Source of the DNA: Ferrovibrio sp.
Lineage (GTDB): Bacteria; Pseudomonadota; Alphaproteobacteria; Ferrovibrionales; Ferrovibrionaceae
DNA: 64,000 nt
Assembly: GCF_019636075.1 (NCBI RefSeq)
Contig: NZ_JAHBYG010000017.1
Span: forward strand, 1-64,000
Direction: 5' to 3'
The notes beneath the pieces were generated by a model. It was not told the DNA's origin and ran no database searches. It saw nothing but the letters and a program-made list of their open reading frames with translations. Below, one piece after another: positions 26,775-36,149 of this stretch. Both the position numbers and the translations under genes were made by a program. The number at the start of each line of letters is the position of its first letter. The first letter of the stretch is position 1.

Positions 26775-29771
26775 ATGGGCATGCGTATGTTGATTGATGC
26801 CACCCATCTCGAGGAAACTCGGGTGGTGGTTGTGAAGGGCACCCGTCTCGAAGAGTTCGATTACGAGACATCCACCAAACAGGTTTTGAAGGGCAATATT
26901 TATCTGGCGCGGGTTACCCGCGTAGAGCCCTCTCTGCAGGCCGCCTTCGTGGAATATGGCGGCAACCGCCATGGCTTCCTGGCGTTTGGTGAAATTCACC
27001 CCGACTATTACCAGATTCCGATTGCCGACCGTCAGGCGCTGCTGGCGCAGCAGGCTGAGGAAGAGGCACGCGCCGCCCAGGCCGAGGAAGAAGAACTGGA
27101 AGCGGCCGAACGTGCCGCTGCCAGGCGGGCCGAGCGGCGTGCTGCCGCTGCGGCTGGCGGCGGCCGCAATGATGGCCGCTCCGATGATCATGGCGACGAC
27201 CATGGCGATGAGCACGGCGATACCGATGGCGTAGAGACCGTGGAAGGCGATTACGATGCGGTGGAGGAAATCACCTCCGAACGCCCGCCGCTGGATGCGC
27301 CGTCTTACTGGAACGTACCGAGCCGCGCCGAAGCGCCGCTTGCCCCCGAGGTTGTTGGCGACGTTTCCTCCCAGGATATGGATCAGGATGCGGGCCAGGC
27401 TTCCGAACCGGTAGTCGAGGCCGTTTCCGACGAACAAGAGGTGGCCGCTGCGTCGACTGCCGATCTCGATATCCCCGCCGCGCCGGGCAGCGAAGCGTTG
27501 AGCGAAGACGTGCCTGCCGCCGAAGAAGCCGCGCCGGCTGCCGAAGCGGGCGAGAAATCGGAAGAAGCCGAGAAGGGCGAAGAGGCCGAGGAAGGCCGCC
27601 GTCCGCGCCGGACCAATTTCTATCGCCGCTACAAGATTCAGGAAGTGATCAAGCGCCGGCAGATCATGCTGGTGCAGGTGGTGAAGGAAGAGCGCGGCAA
27701 CAAGGGCGCTGCGCTGACCACCTATCTGTCGCTGGCCGGCCGTTATTGCGTGTTGATGCCCAACACCGCGCGCGGCGGCGGCATTAGCCGCAAGATCCAG
27801 TCGCCCGCCGATCGCAAGCGTTTGAAGGCCATCACCAGCGAGCTGGATATTCCGGAAGGCATGGGCGTTATCGTGCGGACTGCCGGCATGGAACGATCCA
27901 AGCCGGAAATCCGCCGCGATTTCGAATATCTGCTGCGCAGCTGGGACAGCATCCGCGAGCGCACGCTGGAAAGCACCGCGCCGGCGCTGATCTACGAGGA
28001 AGCCGACCTGATCAAGCGGTCTATCCGCGACCTGTATTCCAGCGATATCGATGAAGTGCTGGTGGAGGGCGACCAGGGCTATGCCGCCGCCCACGACTTC
28101 ATGCAGATGCTGATGCCGACGCATGCCGATCGCGTGAAGATGTATCAGGACAAGATTCCGCTCTTCCATCGCTATCAGGTGGAGCAGCAGCTGGATGGCA
28201 TGTTCAGCCCCACGGTGCAGCTGCGTTCCGGTGGCTATATCGTGATAAACCCCACCGAAGCGTTGGTTTCCATCGATATCAACTCGGGCAAGTCCACCCG
28301 CGAACACAATATCGAGGAGACCGCCTACAAGACCAATCTCGAGGCCGCCGAGGAAATCGCCCGCCAGTTGCGGCTGCGCGATCTGGCCGGCCTGGTGGTG
28401 ATCGACTTCATCGACATGGAGGATCACCGCAATATCCGCAATGTGGAGCGCCGGCTGAAGGAATGCCTGCGCAACGACCGCGCGCGCATCCAGGTGGGCC
28501 GTATCTCCGGTTTCGGCCTGCTCGAGATGTCGCGCCAGCGCCTGCGACCGAGCCTGATCGAAAGCTCCACCATGCCCTGCCCGCATTGCCAGGGCCGTGG
28601 CTATGTGCGTTCCATCGAAAGCACTGCCTTGCAGGTGCTGCGTGCCATCGAGGAAGAGGGCATCCGCGACCGCGCCAGCGAAATCACCGTATCCGTGCCG
28701 GCCGAGGTGGCGATCTACCTGCTCAACCACAAGCGCGAGCGGATCAGCGATATCGAGCGCCGTTATGTGATGCGCGTGATCGTGGCTGCCGATAACAGCC
28801 TGGTGCCGCCGGATTACAAGATCGAGCGTATCAAGCCGCGCCAGCCCGGCGAGGTTTCGCGCCCGGATCTGGTGCAGCGCGAGGGCCCGCGTCCGATCAC
28901 CCAGGAAAGTTCCTATGCCGAGGTGAATGACGCTGAAGACGGCGAAGGCTTTGAGGATGGTGCCGAGGCCGAAGAGGCCAATGGCGAGACCCGCGATGCC
29001 GAAGGCCGGGATGGCGAGAATGGCAAGCGCCGCCGCCGCCGCCGCCGTCGGCGTCGTGGCCGCGATGGTGAAGGTGAGACTTCCGGCGTCGAAGCGGGCC
29101 AGGAGCAGGATGCCGAGGGCATTGCTGAACTCGAGGGCGATGAAACCGCTGGCGCCGAGGATGGCCTTGTTGAAGATGGCGAAGGCGAAGCGACTGCCGC
29201 TGATGATGTGAATGATGCGCCGGAAGGCGAGGGTGAACCCCGTCGTCGTCGTCGTGGCCGCCGTGGCGGTCGCCGTCGGCGCCGTGGCGAAGAGGGCAGC
29301 GAGCCCCGTCAGGCAGAGAGCGGTGTTGAGGCCATTGATGACGCCTTGAGCGACCAGGATGCCGCGCCGGTCCAGCCGCGCCGCCCCTATCCGCCGCGTG
29401 ATAACGGTTCCCGCGATAGCGGCGCGCGCGATAATGGCTTCCTTACGCCGGCAGCGCTTGGCGCCATGCTGGATGGCCGACCGACATTCGAGTTCGATGA
29501 AGACGAGCCGGAACCGGCCAAGCCGGCGCCTGCCGCGCCTGCCGTTATCGTGGCGCCGCCTCTCGAAACTGCGCCTGTTGCCGAGGCCCAACCTGTTATT
29601 GAAGCCCAGCCTGTCGTTGAGACGCAGCCTGTTGCCGCTCCGGAAGTCCCGCTTGCTGCCGAACAGCCTGTGGAACCAGCCGCTCCTGCCGCGCCCGTAC
29701 ATAGCGCTCCGGTTTTCCAGAGCAACGGCGATGCACCGGCTGCTCCTAAGCGGGGTTGGTGGTCGCGCTGA
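26775..29771 (+). CDS. rne: Ribonuclease E
   Basis: Endoribonuclease that starts mRNA decay and processes rRNA and tRNA. From the ATG at 26775 it is about 998 aa (MGMRMLIDATHLEETRVVVV); ATG at 26781 is also possible. The S1 domain is split by an insert of about 200 acidic, Ala/Glu-rich residues between ALLAQQAEEE and RRTNFYRRYKIQEVIKRR, as in many alphaproteobacterial homologues. The catalytic acids are in VSIDINSGKST and VVIDFIDMEDHRN. The zinc-link is CPHCQGRG. The C-terminal ~350 residues are disordered, with Arg-rich clusters (RRRRRRRRRRG) for RNA binding and a Pro/Ala tail for degradosome partners. Confidence 0.95.
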   Translation: MGMRMLIDATHLEETRVVVVKGTRLEEFDYETSTKQVLKGNIYLARVTRVEPSLQAAFVEYGGNRHGFLAFGEIHPDYYQIPIADRQALLAQQAEEEARAAQAEEEELEAAERAAARRAERRAAAAAGGGRNDGRSDDHGDDHGDEHGDTDGVETVEGDYDAVEEITSERPPLDAPSYWNVPSRAEAPLAPEVVGDVSSQDMDQDAGQASEPVVEAVSDEQEVAAASTADLDIPAAPGSEALSEDVPAAEEAAPAAEAGEKSEEAEKGEEAEEGRRPRRTNFYRRYKIQEVIKRRQIMLVQVVKEERGNKGAALTTYLSLAGRYCVLMPNTARGGGISRKIQSPADRKRLKAITSELDIPEGMGVIVRTAGMERSKPEIRRDFEYLLRSWDSIRERTLESTAPALIYEEADLIKRSIRDLYSSDIDEVLVEGDQGYAAAHDFMQMLMPTHADRVKMYQDKIPLFHRYQVEQQLDGMFSPTVQLRSGGYIVINPTEALVSIDINSGKSTREHNIEETAYKTNLEAAEEIARQLRLRDLAGLVVIDFIDMEDHRNIRNVERRLKECLRNDRARIQVGRISGFGLLEMSRQRLRPSLIESSTMPCPHCQGRGYVRSIESTALQVLRAIEEEGIRDRASEITVSVPAEVAIYLLNHKRERISDIERRYVMRVIVAADNSLVPPDYKIERIKPRQPGEVSRPDLVQREGPRPITQESSYAEVNDAEDGEGFEDGAEAEEANGETRDAEGRDGENGKRRRRRRRRRRGRDGEGETSGVEAGQEQDAEGIAELEGDETAGAEDGLVEDGEGEATAADDVNDAPEGEGEPRRRRRGRRGGRRRRRGEEGSEPRQAESGVEAIDDALSDQDAAPVQPRRPYPPRDNGSRDSGARDNGFLTPAALGAMLDGRPTFEFDEDEPEPAKPAPAAPAVIVAPPLETAPVAEAQPVIEAQPVVETQPVAAPEVPLAAEQPVEPAAPAAPVHSAPVFQSNGDAPAAPKRGWWSR

Positions 29772-29780
29772 AACGATAAA

Positions 29781-29806
29781 TGGCCGGCGGCATCAAACGC
29801 CGGCCA
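29781..29806 (+). terminator. Hairpin after rne, probable terminator
   Basis: TGGCCGGCG (29781-29789) pairs perfectly with CGCCGGCCA (29798-29806) around 8 nt, 9 bp after the rne stop. The stem is strong but no U-run follows, so it may be a stabilising 3' end rather than a classical terminator. Confidence 0.6.
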
Positions 29807-29831
29807 CATTATACCGGGTGGGGGAACAATC

Positions 29832-30641
29832 ATGTTGCGCCGCAGCTTCGTGTGCCTGGGCTTCCTGTTGGGGCTGATTTTTTCTGTCGTCGGGGTTCAG
29901 GCGCAGGAGAAAATTGGCGTTTTGATGTTGCATGGCAAGAATCCCGGTGGACCTAACAGCCCCGGTTTCTTCGCACTGAAGCGGCATCTCGATCGAGAAG
30001 GCATGGCCACGCTGCTGCCCGATATGCCGTGGTCTGCCAAACGCTATATCGATGGTGATTGGGAACAGGCCATGGTCGAGATCGATGGCCATGTGAAGAC
30101 GTTGCGCGATGCCGGCGCCACCAAGATCGTATTCATCGGCCATAGCATGGGCTGCGCGGTTTCGCTGGGTTATGCCTTGCGCCCAGGCAAGGATGTGGAT
30201 GCCATAGCTCTGCTGGCGCCGGGCCATTCGCCCCATCTATACACCACATTACCCGGCCTGAAGGCTTTGCGCGAAAGCGTGGAGGAAGCCCGCCGCATGG
30301 TTACGGCCGGGGATACCGCCAAGCGGAAGGATTTCAAGGATTTTAACCAAGGCCAGTCGTTGCTGGTGCGCACCACGGCGCCGGCTTATCTGTCGTATTT
30401 CGATCCGCAATCGGATGCCGAGATGACCCGCAGTGCATCGCGCATTCCCGCGCGAGTACCGGTGCTGATGGTACTGGGCGACAAGGATCCGCTTTACGAA
30501 TACGGCAGGGCGTTCATTTTCGACAAGCTGCCGGCCAATCCGAAAAGCCGCTATATGGAAATCCAGGCCGATCACTTAAACACGCCGCAAATTGCCGCGG
30601 AAGATGTGACGGCGTGGATACGCCAGGCGGTTAAGGAATAA
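29832..30641 (+). CDS. Exported alpha/beta hydrolase
   Basis: A 269-aa serine hydrolase of the alpha/beta fold with an N-terminal signal peptide (RRSFVCLGFLLGLIFSVVGVQAQ, cleavage after about residue 25), so probably periplasmic. The strand-loop IGVLMLHGKNPGG gives the oxyanion region. The nucleophile is Ser in VFIGHSMGCAVSLG, the acid is probably Asp in MVLGDKDPLYEYG, and the His is in QADHLNTP near the end. GGGGGAA stands about 6 nt before the ATG. It is monocistronic, converging on tkt. The substrate (ester, thioester or peptide) cannot be told. Confidence 0.8.
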   Translation: MLRRSFVCLGFLLGLIFSVVGVQAQEKIGVLMLHGKNPGGPNSPGFFALKRHLDREGMATLLPDMPWSAKRYIDGDWEQAMVEIDGHVKTLRDAGATKIVFIGHSMGCAVSLGYALRPGKDVDAIALLAPGHSPHLYTTLPGLKALRESVEEARRMVTAGDTAKRKDFKDFNQGQSLLVRTTAPAYLSYFDPQSDAEMTRSASRIPARVPVLMVLGDKDPLYEYGRAFIFDKLPANPKSRYMEIQADHLNTPQIAAEDVTAWIRQAVKE

Positions 30642-30646
30642 GCCGA

Positions 30647-32647
30647 TCAGAGCGCCTTGAGCGCAGCTTCCGCTGCGGCTTCGGCAGTGATGCCGAAATG
30701 CTTGTAGAGCTGCTCATAGGGGCCGGAGGCTCCGAAATCGCTCATGCCGATGAAGATGCCGTTATCGCCGAGATATTTATCCCAGCCCTGACGGATGCCT
30801 GCTTCGATGGCGATGCGCAGACCGCCCTGCTCTTGTCCTGGGCCAAGCACCTGCTTGCGATAGGCGGCATCCTGCTCGTCGAACAATTCCATGCACGGCA
30901 CGGATACCACGCGGGCGCCGATGCCCTTGGCCTGTAGCAGGTCGCGGGCTGCGGCAGCAATAGCCACTTCCGAACCGGAGGCCAGCAGCGTCACCTTGGC
31001 CGGGCCCTCGGCGGCATGCAATTCATAGGCGCCGCGCGCCACTGGATTGTCGGCGCGCTCGGTCACCCGCTGGGCCGGCAGATCCTGGCGGGTAAGGCAG
31101 AGCAGGCTGGGGCGATCCTTCTGCTTCAGGGCCACTTCCCAGGCTTCCAGGCTTTCCACGGCATCGCCGGGGCGGAATACCAGCAGATGCGGAATGGCGC
31201 GCAAGGCGGCTACCTGCTCCACCGGCTGATGCGTCGGGCCGTCTTCGCCCAGGCCGATGGAATCGTGGGTCATCACATAGATCACGCGCTGACGCATCAG
31301 CGCCGAGAGGCGGATCGAGGGGCGGCAATAATCGCTGAACACCAGGAAGGTGCCGCCATAGGGGATTACGCCGCCATGCAGGGCCAGGCCGTTCATCGCT
31401 GCCGCCATGCCATGCTCGCGCACGCCATAATAGATATAGCGACCGCCGAAGGTGCCGGGCTTCACCGGCTCCAGGCCGGCAGTCTTGGTGTTGTTCGAAC
31501 CGGTGAGATCGGCCGAACCGCCGATCGCCTCCGGCAGCACTGGGTTGATCGCTTCCAGCGCCATCTGCGAGGATTTGCGCGTGGCCCATTTCGGCTTGTC
31601 GGCAATCAGCTTCGCCTTGTAGGCGGCAATTGCGGTATCCAGCTCGGCCGGCAATACGCCGGCCAGGCGCCGCTGCCATTCCTTTTGTTCGGCGGCATTC
31701 AGGCCGGCCAACACCTTGTCCCAGGCGGCAGATGCCGCCGCACCCTTGGTGCCGATGGCGCGCCAGGCGGCCAGGATGGCGGCCGGAATCTCGAAGGGCG
31801 CATGAGGCCAGCCAAGCTTTTCGCGGGCGCCGGCGATTTCGTCCGGACCCAGCGGCGAGCCATGCACGCCGGACGTACCGGCCTTTTTCGGCGCGCCGAA
31901 GCCGATCACGGTCTTGCAGGCGATCAGGCTGGGCCGGTCGCTACGCTTGGCGGCGGCAATCGCCTTGGCCACGGCTTCCGGATCATGGCCATCAACGGCA
32001 GCCACGGCCCAACCCGATGCCTTGAAGCGGGCCAACTGGTCGTCGCTCACCGACAGGCTGGTGGGGCCGTCGATGGAAATGCCGTTATCGTCGAACAGCA
32101 CGATCAACTTGTTCAGCTTGAGATGGCCGGCCAGCGAAATCGCCTCGTGGCTGATGCCTTCCATCAGACAGCCGTCGCCGGCAATCACATAGGTGTAGTG
32201 ATCCACCAATGCGTCGCCGAAGCGGGCATTCATCAGCCGCTCGCCCAGCGCGAAACCCACGGCATTGGCAATCCCTTGGCCCAGCGGCCCGGTGGTGGTT
32301 TCGATGCCGGCGGCATGGCCGTATTCCGGATGGCCGGCGGTGCGGGCGCCGAGCTGGCGGAAATTCTTGATCTCGTCCAGCGTCATGTCTGCATAGCCGG
32401 TGAGATGCAGCAGCGCATAGAGCAGCATCGAGCCATGGCCGGCGGACAGGATGAAGCGGTCACGATCCGGCCAATCGGGGCGGGCGGGATCGAATTTGAG
32501 GAAGCGCTCGAACAGCACAGTGGCTACATCAGCCATGCCCATGGGCATGCCCGGATGGCCAGAATTGGCTTTTTGCACTGCATCCATCGCAAGCGCGCGG
32601 ATCGCGTTGGCGAGATCGGAATGGCTGGGGGTGGCGGCAGAAGGCAT
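30647..32647 (-). CDS. tkt: Transketolase
   Basis: ThDP-dependent transketolase exchanging two-carbon ketol units between pentose, triose and hexose phosphates. It is 666 aa, the normal length. Visible motifs are [25 protein letters not shown], the ThDP/Mg site [13 protein letters not shown], and the pyrimidine-domain signature [17 protein letters not shown]. The C-terminal domain ends [19 protein letters not shown]. No gap or cbb genes adjoin it. The 147-bp gap to the chemoreceptor upstream on the same strand holds a GCGGGCG/CGCCCGC inverted repeat (about 32690-32720). Confidence 0.96.
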   Translation of the reverse strand: MPSAATPSHSDLANAIRALAMDAVQKANSGHPGMPMGMADVATVLFERFLKFDPARPDWPDRDRFILSAGHGSMLLYALLHLTGYADMTLDEIKNFRQLGARTAGHPEYGHAAGIETTTGPLGQGIANAVGFALGERLMNARFGDALVDHYTYVIAGDGCLMEGISHEAISLAGHLKLNKLIVLFDDNGISIDGPTSLSVSDDQLARFKASGWAVAAVDGHDPEAVAKAIAAAKRSDRPSLIACKTVIGFGAPKKAGTSGVHGSPLGPDEIAGAREKLGWPHAPFEIPAAILAAWRAIGTKGAAASAAWDKVLAGLNAAEQKEWQRRLAGVLPAELDTAIAAYKAKLIADKPKWATRKSSQMALEAINPVLPEAIGGSADLTGSNNTKTAGLEPVKPGTFGGRYIYYGVREHGMAAAMNGLALHGGVIPYGGTFLVFSDYCRPSIRLSALMRQRVIYVMTHDSIGLGEDGPTHQPVEQVAALRAIPHLLVFRPGDAVESLEAWEVALKQKDRPSLLCLTRQDLPAQRVTERADNPVARGAYELHAAEGPAKVTLLASGSEVAIAAAARDLLQAKGIGARVVSVPCMELFDEQDAAYRKQVLGPGQEQGGLRIAIEAGIRQGWDKYLGDNGIFIGMSDFGASGPYEQLYKHFGITAEAAAEAALKAL

Positions 32648-32794
32648 GTGCGCAATCCAAAGGCTGAAAAGATGGAGTCGGCAAAAACAACGCGGGCGAA
32701 GATGGCCGCCTTAAACGCCCGCGTCAACCCATGCGACAGGCCGTTAAAGCATCTGGCCAGTCGCTATAACTGTCTCAGAAACGCTGGAATTGTC

Positions 32795-35353
32795 TCAGAA
32801 TTCCTTCCAATCGTCGTCATCATTGCTGACGATGGCGCGGGCCGGTGCCAGGGGGGCTGCCGGGCTGGTCGCGCGGGTTGCGGCCCGGGGTGCAGATAGG
32901 GGAGTAGCCTGGGGAGCCACCCGGGGTGCAACAGGTACCATGGCTTTGGCGGGCTGGGCTGGCTTGGTCGGGTTGGCTGCGGCGGCAGGGCCTGGGGTGG
33001 TTTTGGGCCCTGGATTGGCTCCTGGGATAGCCGGTGCTTTGGTGTCCAGCTTGAAGAAACCGACCAGATCGGCCAGTTCGGTGGCCTGGCTGGCCAGTGA
33101 TTGCGCGGAGGCGGTGGTTTCCTCCACGAGTGCGGCATTGCGCTGGGTGATTTCGTCCATGTTGCCGATGGCAGTATTGATCTGATCCAGGCCGGTGGCC
33201 TGCTCGCGGCTGGCCGCAGCAATCTCGGCTACGATATCCGACACCTTTTTGATGGCAGTGACGATTTCAGTGAGGCTGCCGCCGGTCTGGTTCACCAAGG
33301 TGGCGCCGGATTTGACCTGAGTGTTGGACTCCCCGATCAGCGATTTGATCTCCTTCGAGGCATTGGCCGAGCGTTGCGCGAGTGCGCGCACCTCCTGTGC
33401 CACCACGGCAAAGCCCTTGCCGGCCTCACCAGCGCGTGCCGCTTCCACACTGGCATTGAGCGCCAGCAGGTTAGTCTGGAAGGCGATTTCGTCGATCAGT
33501 GTCATGATATCGGAAATCTTGCGTGCGCTTTCCTCGATGCGGCTGACAGCGGTGACCGCCTGCTGGGTGACATTGCCGCCCTTCTCGGCGGTATCGCGCG
33601 CGGCCACGGCCAGTTGACTGGCGGCCTGGGCATTATCGGCATTCTGCTTCACCGTGGCCGTGATCTCATGCATCGAAGCTGCGGTTTCCTCGATACTGGC
33701 GGCCTGGCTTTCGGTGCGCTGCGCCAGATCCTGGCTGCCCGTGGAGATTTCATCGGAGGCGATTTTCACCGATTGCGCCGTATCGGTGAGGCGTCCGGCG
33801 AAAGTGCGCATGCGCTCGGCCATGGCATTCACGTCGTTTTTGATTTCGCCGAACACACCGCGATAATCGCCACGGACAGACTTGGTAAGATCACCATCGG
33901 CCATGGCGCCCATGGTTTGCGCCAGTTCCTGGTTCATGGTTTGCAGGGTGGTGGCCAGGCGATTCAATTCGCTGCTGGTGGTAAGGAAAAAGCCGTCCTT
34001 GCCGGTTTCGTCTATCCGGCCCGAGAGGTCGCCCTGGGCCACCTTGTTCACCAGCACGGCGATTTCCTCGCCAGCCTGCTTCTCGCGTGCTTCGCGTTCC
34101 TGACGCTGGCGTTCGGCTTCCTCGCGCTGGCGAGCGATATCGGCTTCAGCTTTTTCGCGCGCAAGCATGTTGTCTTTGAACACCTGCACGGCTTTGGCCA
34201 TGGCGCCGATCTCGGCACCGCGGTCAACGAAGGGGATTTCCACGGTCAGGTCGCGGTCGGCCAGTTTCTGCATGGTGCCGGTCATGCGCAGGATCGGGCC
34301 GCTGACGCGCGATTGTACAATCAGAAAACCGATGGCCGTGAAGATCAGGGCGGCGGCCAGCATGGCGCTGTTGAAGATCAAGGCATTGCGTGAGGCAACG
34401 GTTTGCGCGTTGGCGCGCAGTACCAGTTCGGTCAAGGCGGTATTGGCCACGTCGTTCAGCAGCGACAGGCCTTCCACTGCACGGGCCTGGAATTGCGCGC
34501 GGTCGATGTCGGGAATCTGGCCTTCCGACAAGGCACGCACCACCACTTGGCGCTCCTGCGCTAGCGGGCCGTTGAAAAAGCCATCGGCCTTCTTGATGGA
34601 ATCCACCAGGGCCTTCGGAATGCCCGGCAATGTGGCGATATCGGCCAGGCTGTCATGGGCGGTCAGCATACGGCCGCGCTCTTCCGCATTGGCGGCAATT
34701 TCGACGCTGCCCCAGGTTTTCTGCGTGCCCAGCGAGGTGAGCAGGCGCAGCACCAGGCTGCCGCCGAAATTGCGCATGGTCCAGGCATTATCCTTGGCGC
34801 TCAGCAACTGATCGGCCAGCGGATCCACCAGCATGAGGGATTTCTCGAGATAATCCGAGGCGGCCTCCACGGCTGAGAGAAAAGCTTGCGTCACCTGCGG
34901 CCAGTCGCGCGCTAATTGGGCATCGCGCTGCGCACCGGCCTGGTTCAGGTTGGCGGTCATGCGCGGGCGCAAGGCCTCTACGGCATCATGGGTGGATTTC
35001 AAGCGGCCGAGCAGGGCTTCGGCGCCCGGCATGTTGCGCAATTGGGCGAGGCCGGCAAAGCCGCTGGAAAATCCCTTTTGCGCATTGGCGCGCTGTTCGG
35101 CGATGCCATCGGTGACGGCTTTTTCGGCCGGCTGAGGATTCCCGAGCGCGATCAGCACATTGCCACGCTCAAGCCGATGCGCTTGCAGGCTGTCGAAGAA
35201 GGATTGGCTGATCGGGGCAAGCGTGGCCACTTTCTGTGCGGCCCGATAACGCTCCAGTGCGCCCATCAATGCAATGGCGCTCACGGCAACCAGCAACAAC
35301 CCGAGCAGGCCGATAACAACACCTAAGGTGGAGCGAATGGACAAAGCCTTCAT
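32795..35353 (-). CDS. Methyl-accepting chemotaxis protein with large periplasmic domain
   Basis: An 852-aa membrane chemoreceptor. Order: TM1 (about 10-32), an all-helical periplasmic sensor of about 280 residues (FFDSLQAHRLERGNVLIALG near its start resembles NIT-like helical bundles, not proven), TM2 (about 325-345), HAMP, a second HAMP-like segment, and the signalling domain with the [21 protein letters not shown] tip. The C-terminus is an Ala/Pro-rich linker ending DDDDWKEF, identical to the chemoreceptor at 7241-9370. GGGGGAACGAGACC precedes the ATG. It is transcribed after the cheW-like gene (70 bp upstream), so it probably has a dedicated coupling protein. Confidence 0.95.
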   Translation of the reverse strand: MKALSIRSTLGVVIGLLGLLLVAVSAIALMGALERYRAAQKVATLAPISQSFFDSLQAHRLERGNVLIALGNPQPAEKAVTDGIAEQRANAQKGFSSGFAGLAQLRNMPGAEALLGRLKSTHDAVEALRPRMTANLNQAGAQRDAQLARDWPQVTQAFLSAVEAASDYLEKSLMLVDPLADQLLSAKDNAWTMRNFGGSLVLRLLTSLGTQKTWGSVEIAANAEERGRMLTAHDSLADIATLPGIPKALVDSIKKADGFFNGPLAQERQVVVRALSEGQIPDIDRAQFQARAVEGLSLLNDVANTALTELVLRANAQTVASRNALIFNSAMLAAALIFTAIGFLIVQSRVSGPILRMTGTMQKLADRDLTVEIPFVDRGAEIGAMAKAVQVFKDNMLAREKAEADIARQREEAERQRQEREAREKQAGEEIAVLVNKVAQGDLSGRIDETGKDGFFLTTSSELNRLATTLQTMNQELAQTMGAMADGDLTKSVRGDYRGVFGEIKNDVNAMAERMRTFAGRLTDTAQSVKIASDEISTGSQDLAQRTESQAASIEETAASMHEITATVKQNADNAQAASQLAVAARDTAEKGGNVTQQAVTAVSRIEESARKISDIMTLIDEIAFQTNLLALNASVEAARAGEAGKGFAVVAQEVRALAQRSANASKEIKSLIGESNTQVKSGATLVNQTGGSLTEIVTAIKKVSDIVAEIAAASREQATGLDQINTAIGNMDEITQRNAALVEETTASAQSLASQATELADLVGFFKLDTKAPAIPGANPGPKTTPGPAAAANPTKPAQPAKAMVPVAPRVAPQATPLSAPRAATRATSPAAPLAPARAIVSNDDDDWKEF

Positions 35354-35402
35354 GGTCTCGTTCCCCCGAACGAATAAACAATAATAATTTTGTAAGATCA
35401 GG

Positions 35403-35421
35403 CGCTAACGGCTGGTTAGCG
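35403..35421 (-). other. Intercistronic hairpin between cheW and the chemoreceptor
   Basis: CGCTAAC (35403-35409) pairs with GTTAGCG (35415-35421) around a 5-nt loop, immediately after the cheW stop. No U-run follows. It may lower chemoreceptor expression relative to CheW or protect the cheW 3' end. Confidence 0.5.
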
Positions 35422-35422
35422 A

Positions 35423-36010
35423 CTAATTGGCGGCAAGGGTCGCGGCAGGCTGTTGATCGGCGATCTGCTGCATTTGCATGGCAGCTTGGCCGGAGACCAG
35501 CCGATCCAGGTCTATGATCGAAACCATGCGTTCATCGCGCGCAACGATGGCACTGAGGAAACGATAATCCGATGCGGCATCGGTTTCCGGCACGGTCTGC
35601 AGGTCGCGATCCACTATGGAGAGGATATCGGAAACGGAATCCACCAGCAGGCCAAAGGTTCCGTTGGCGGCCACCACCACGATCACCACATGCATGCGCG
35701 TAGGCTTGGTTACTCCGCCGCCGAGCCTTACCCGCAGATCGTAAATCGGCACGATCGTGCCACGCAGATTGATGATGCCGCGCACATATTCGGGCGTGTT
35801 GGGCAGGTTGGTCACATCGGTCCAGGCGCGGATTTCGCGCACGCTCAGGATATCGATGCCGTAAACCTGCTGGTCGATAGCGAAAGTCAGATAATCCTGT
35901 GCCGCGGCGGTGTTTTCGCCGTCGCTGCGGGCATTGCCCCGCGTCAGGCCGCCGCGCGGGTTGCCAAGCGGGCCGCCAGTCTGGGATTGCGAAGCCGGTA
36001 AGTGAGCCAT
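35423..36010 (-). CDS. cheW: Chemotaxis coupling protein CheW
   Basis: Adapter linking chemoreceptors to the CheA kinase; 195 aa from the ATG at 36010 (GGAGGG about 9 nt upstream). A Gly/Gln-rich N-terminal tail (about 45 residues) precedes the CheW domain: YLTFAIDQQVYGIDILSVREIRAW, NTPEYVRGIINLRGTIVPIYDLR (the core signature), then GLLVDSVSDILSI. The C-terminal tail is Gln/Ala-rich. It is followed on the same strand by a chemoreceptor gene. No cheA, cheR or cheB is in the window, so this is an accessory CheW-receptor pair. Confidence 0.93.
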   Translation of the reverse strand: MAHLPASQSQTGGPLGNPRGGLTRGNARSDGENTAAAQDYLTFAIDQQVYGIDILSVREIRAWTDVTNLPNTPEYVRGIINLRGTIVPIYDLRVRLGGGVTKPTRMHVVIVVVAANGTFGLLVDSVSDILSIVDRDLQTVPETDAASDYRFLSAIVARDERMVSIIDLDRLVSGQAAMQMQQIADQQPAATLAAN

Positions 36011-36042
36011 GATGCACGACCCTCCAAGCATAATATTGCAGA

Positions 36043-36072
36043 AGTATAGCAAAGGACGGGCAATCCAGTTAA
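36043..36072 (-). promoter_or_regulatory. Putative promoter of the cheW-chemoreceptor operon
   Basis: On the minus strand TTAACT (36067-36072) and a good -10 TATACT (36043-36048) with an 18-bp spacer lie about 33 bp before the cheW ATG, in the divergent gap with the dehydratase. Confidence 0.45.
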
Positions 36073-36149
36073 GACTTTACCGGGTGGAACTTGGCCCTGT
36101 TAGCACTATTTAATGGAAAAACAGAACAATCTGACGGGAGGGATGGGGA

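Noticed and set aside
29034-29062. Possible short tandem repeat or CRISPR-like run of CGCCGC/CGTCGT
   Set aside because: It encodes the Arg-rich RNA-binding clusters of RNase E; there are no spacers or regular repeats.
26733-29702. A 989-residue minus-strand frame opposite rne
   Set aside because: It mirrors the low-complexity acidic and Arg-rich parts of RNase E and has no recognisable domain.
32770-32803. Two copies of TGTCTCAGAA near the chemoreceptor stop
   Set aside because: One copy overlaps the stop codon region of the coding sequence, there are only two, and no symmetry or function is evident.
31016-32899. Plus-strand frame opposite transketolase
   Set aside because: Antisense to a clear transketolase with all cofactor motifs.
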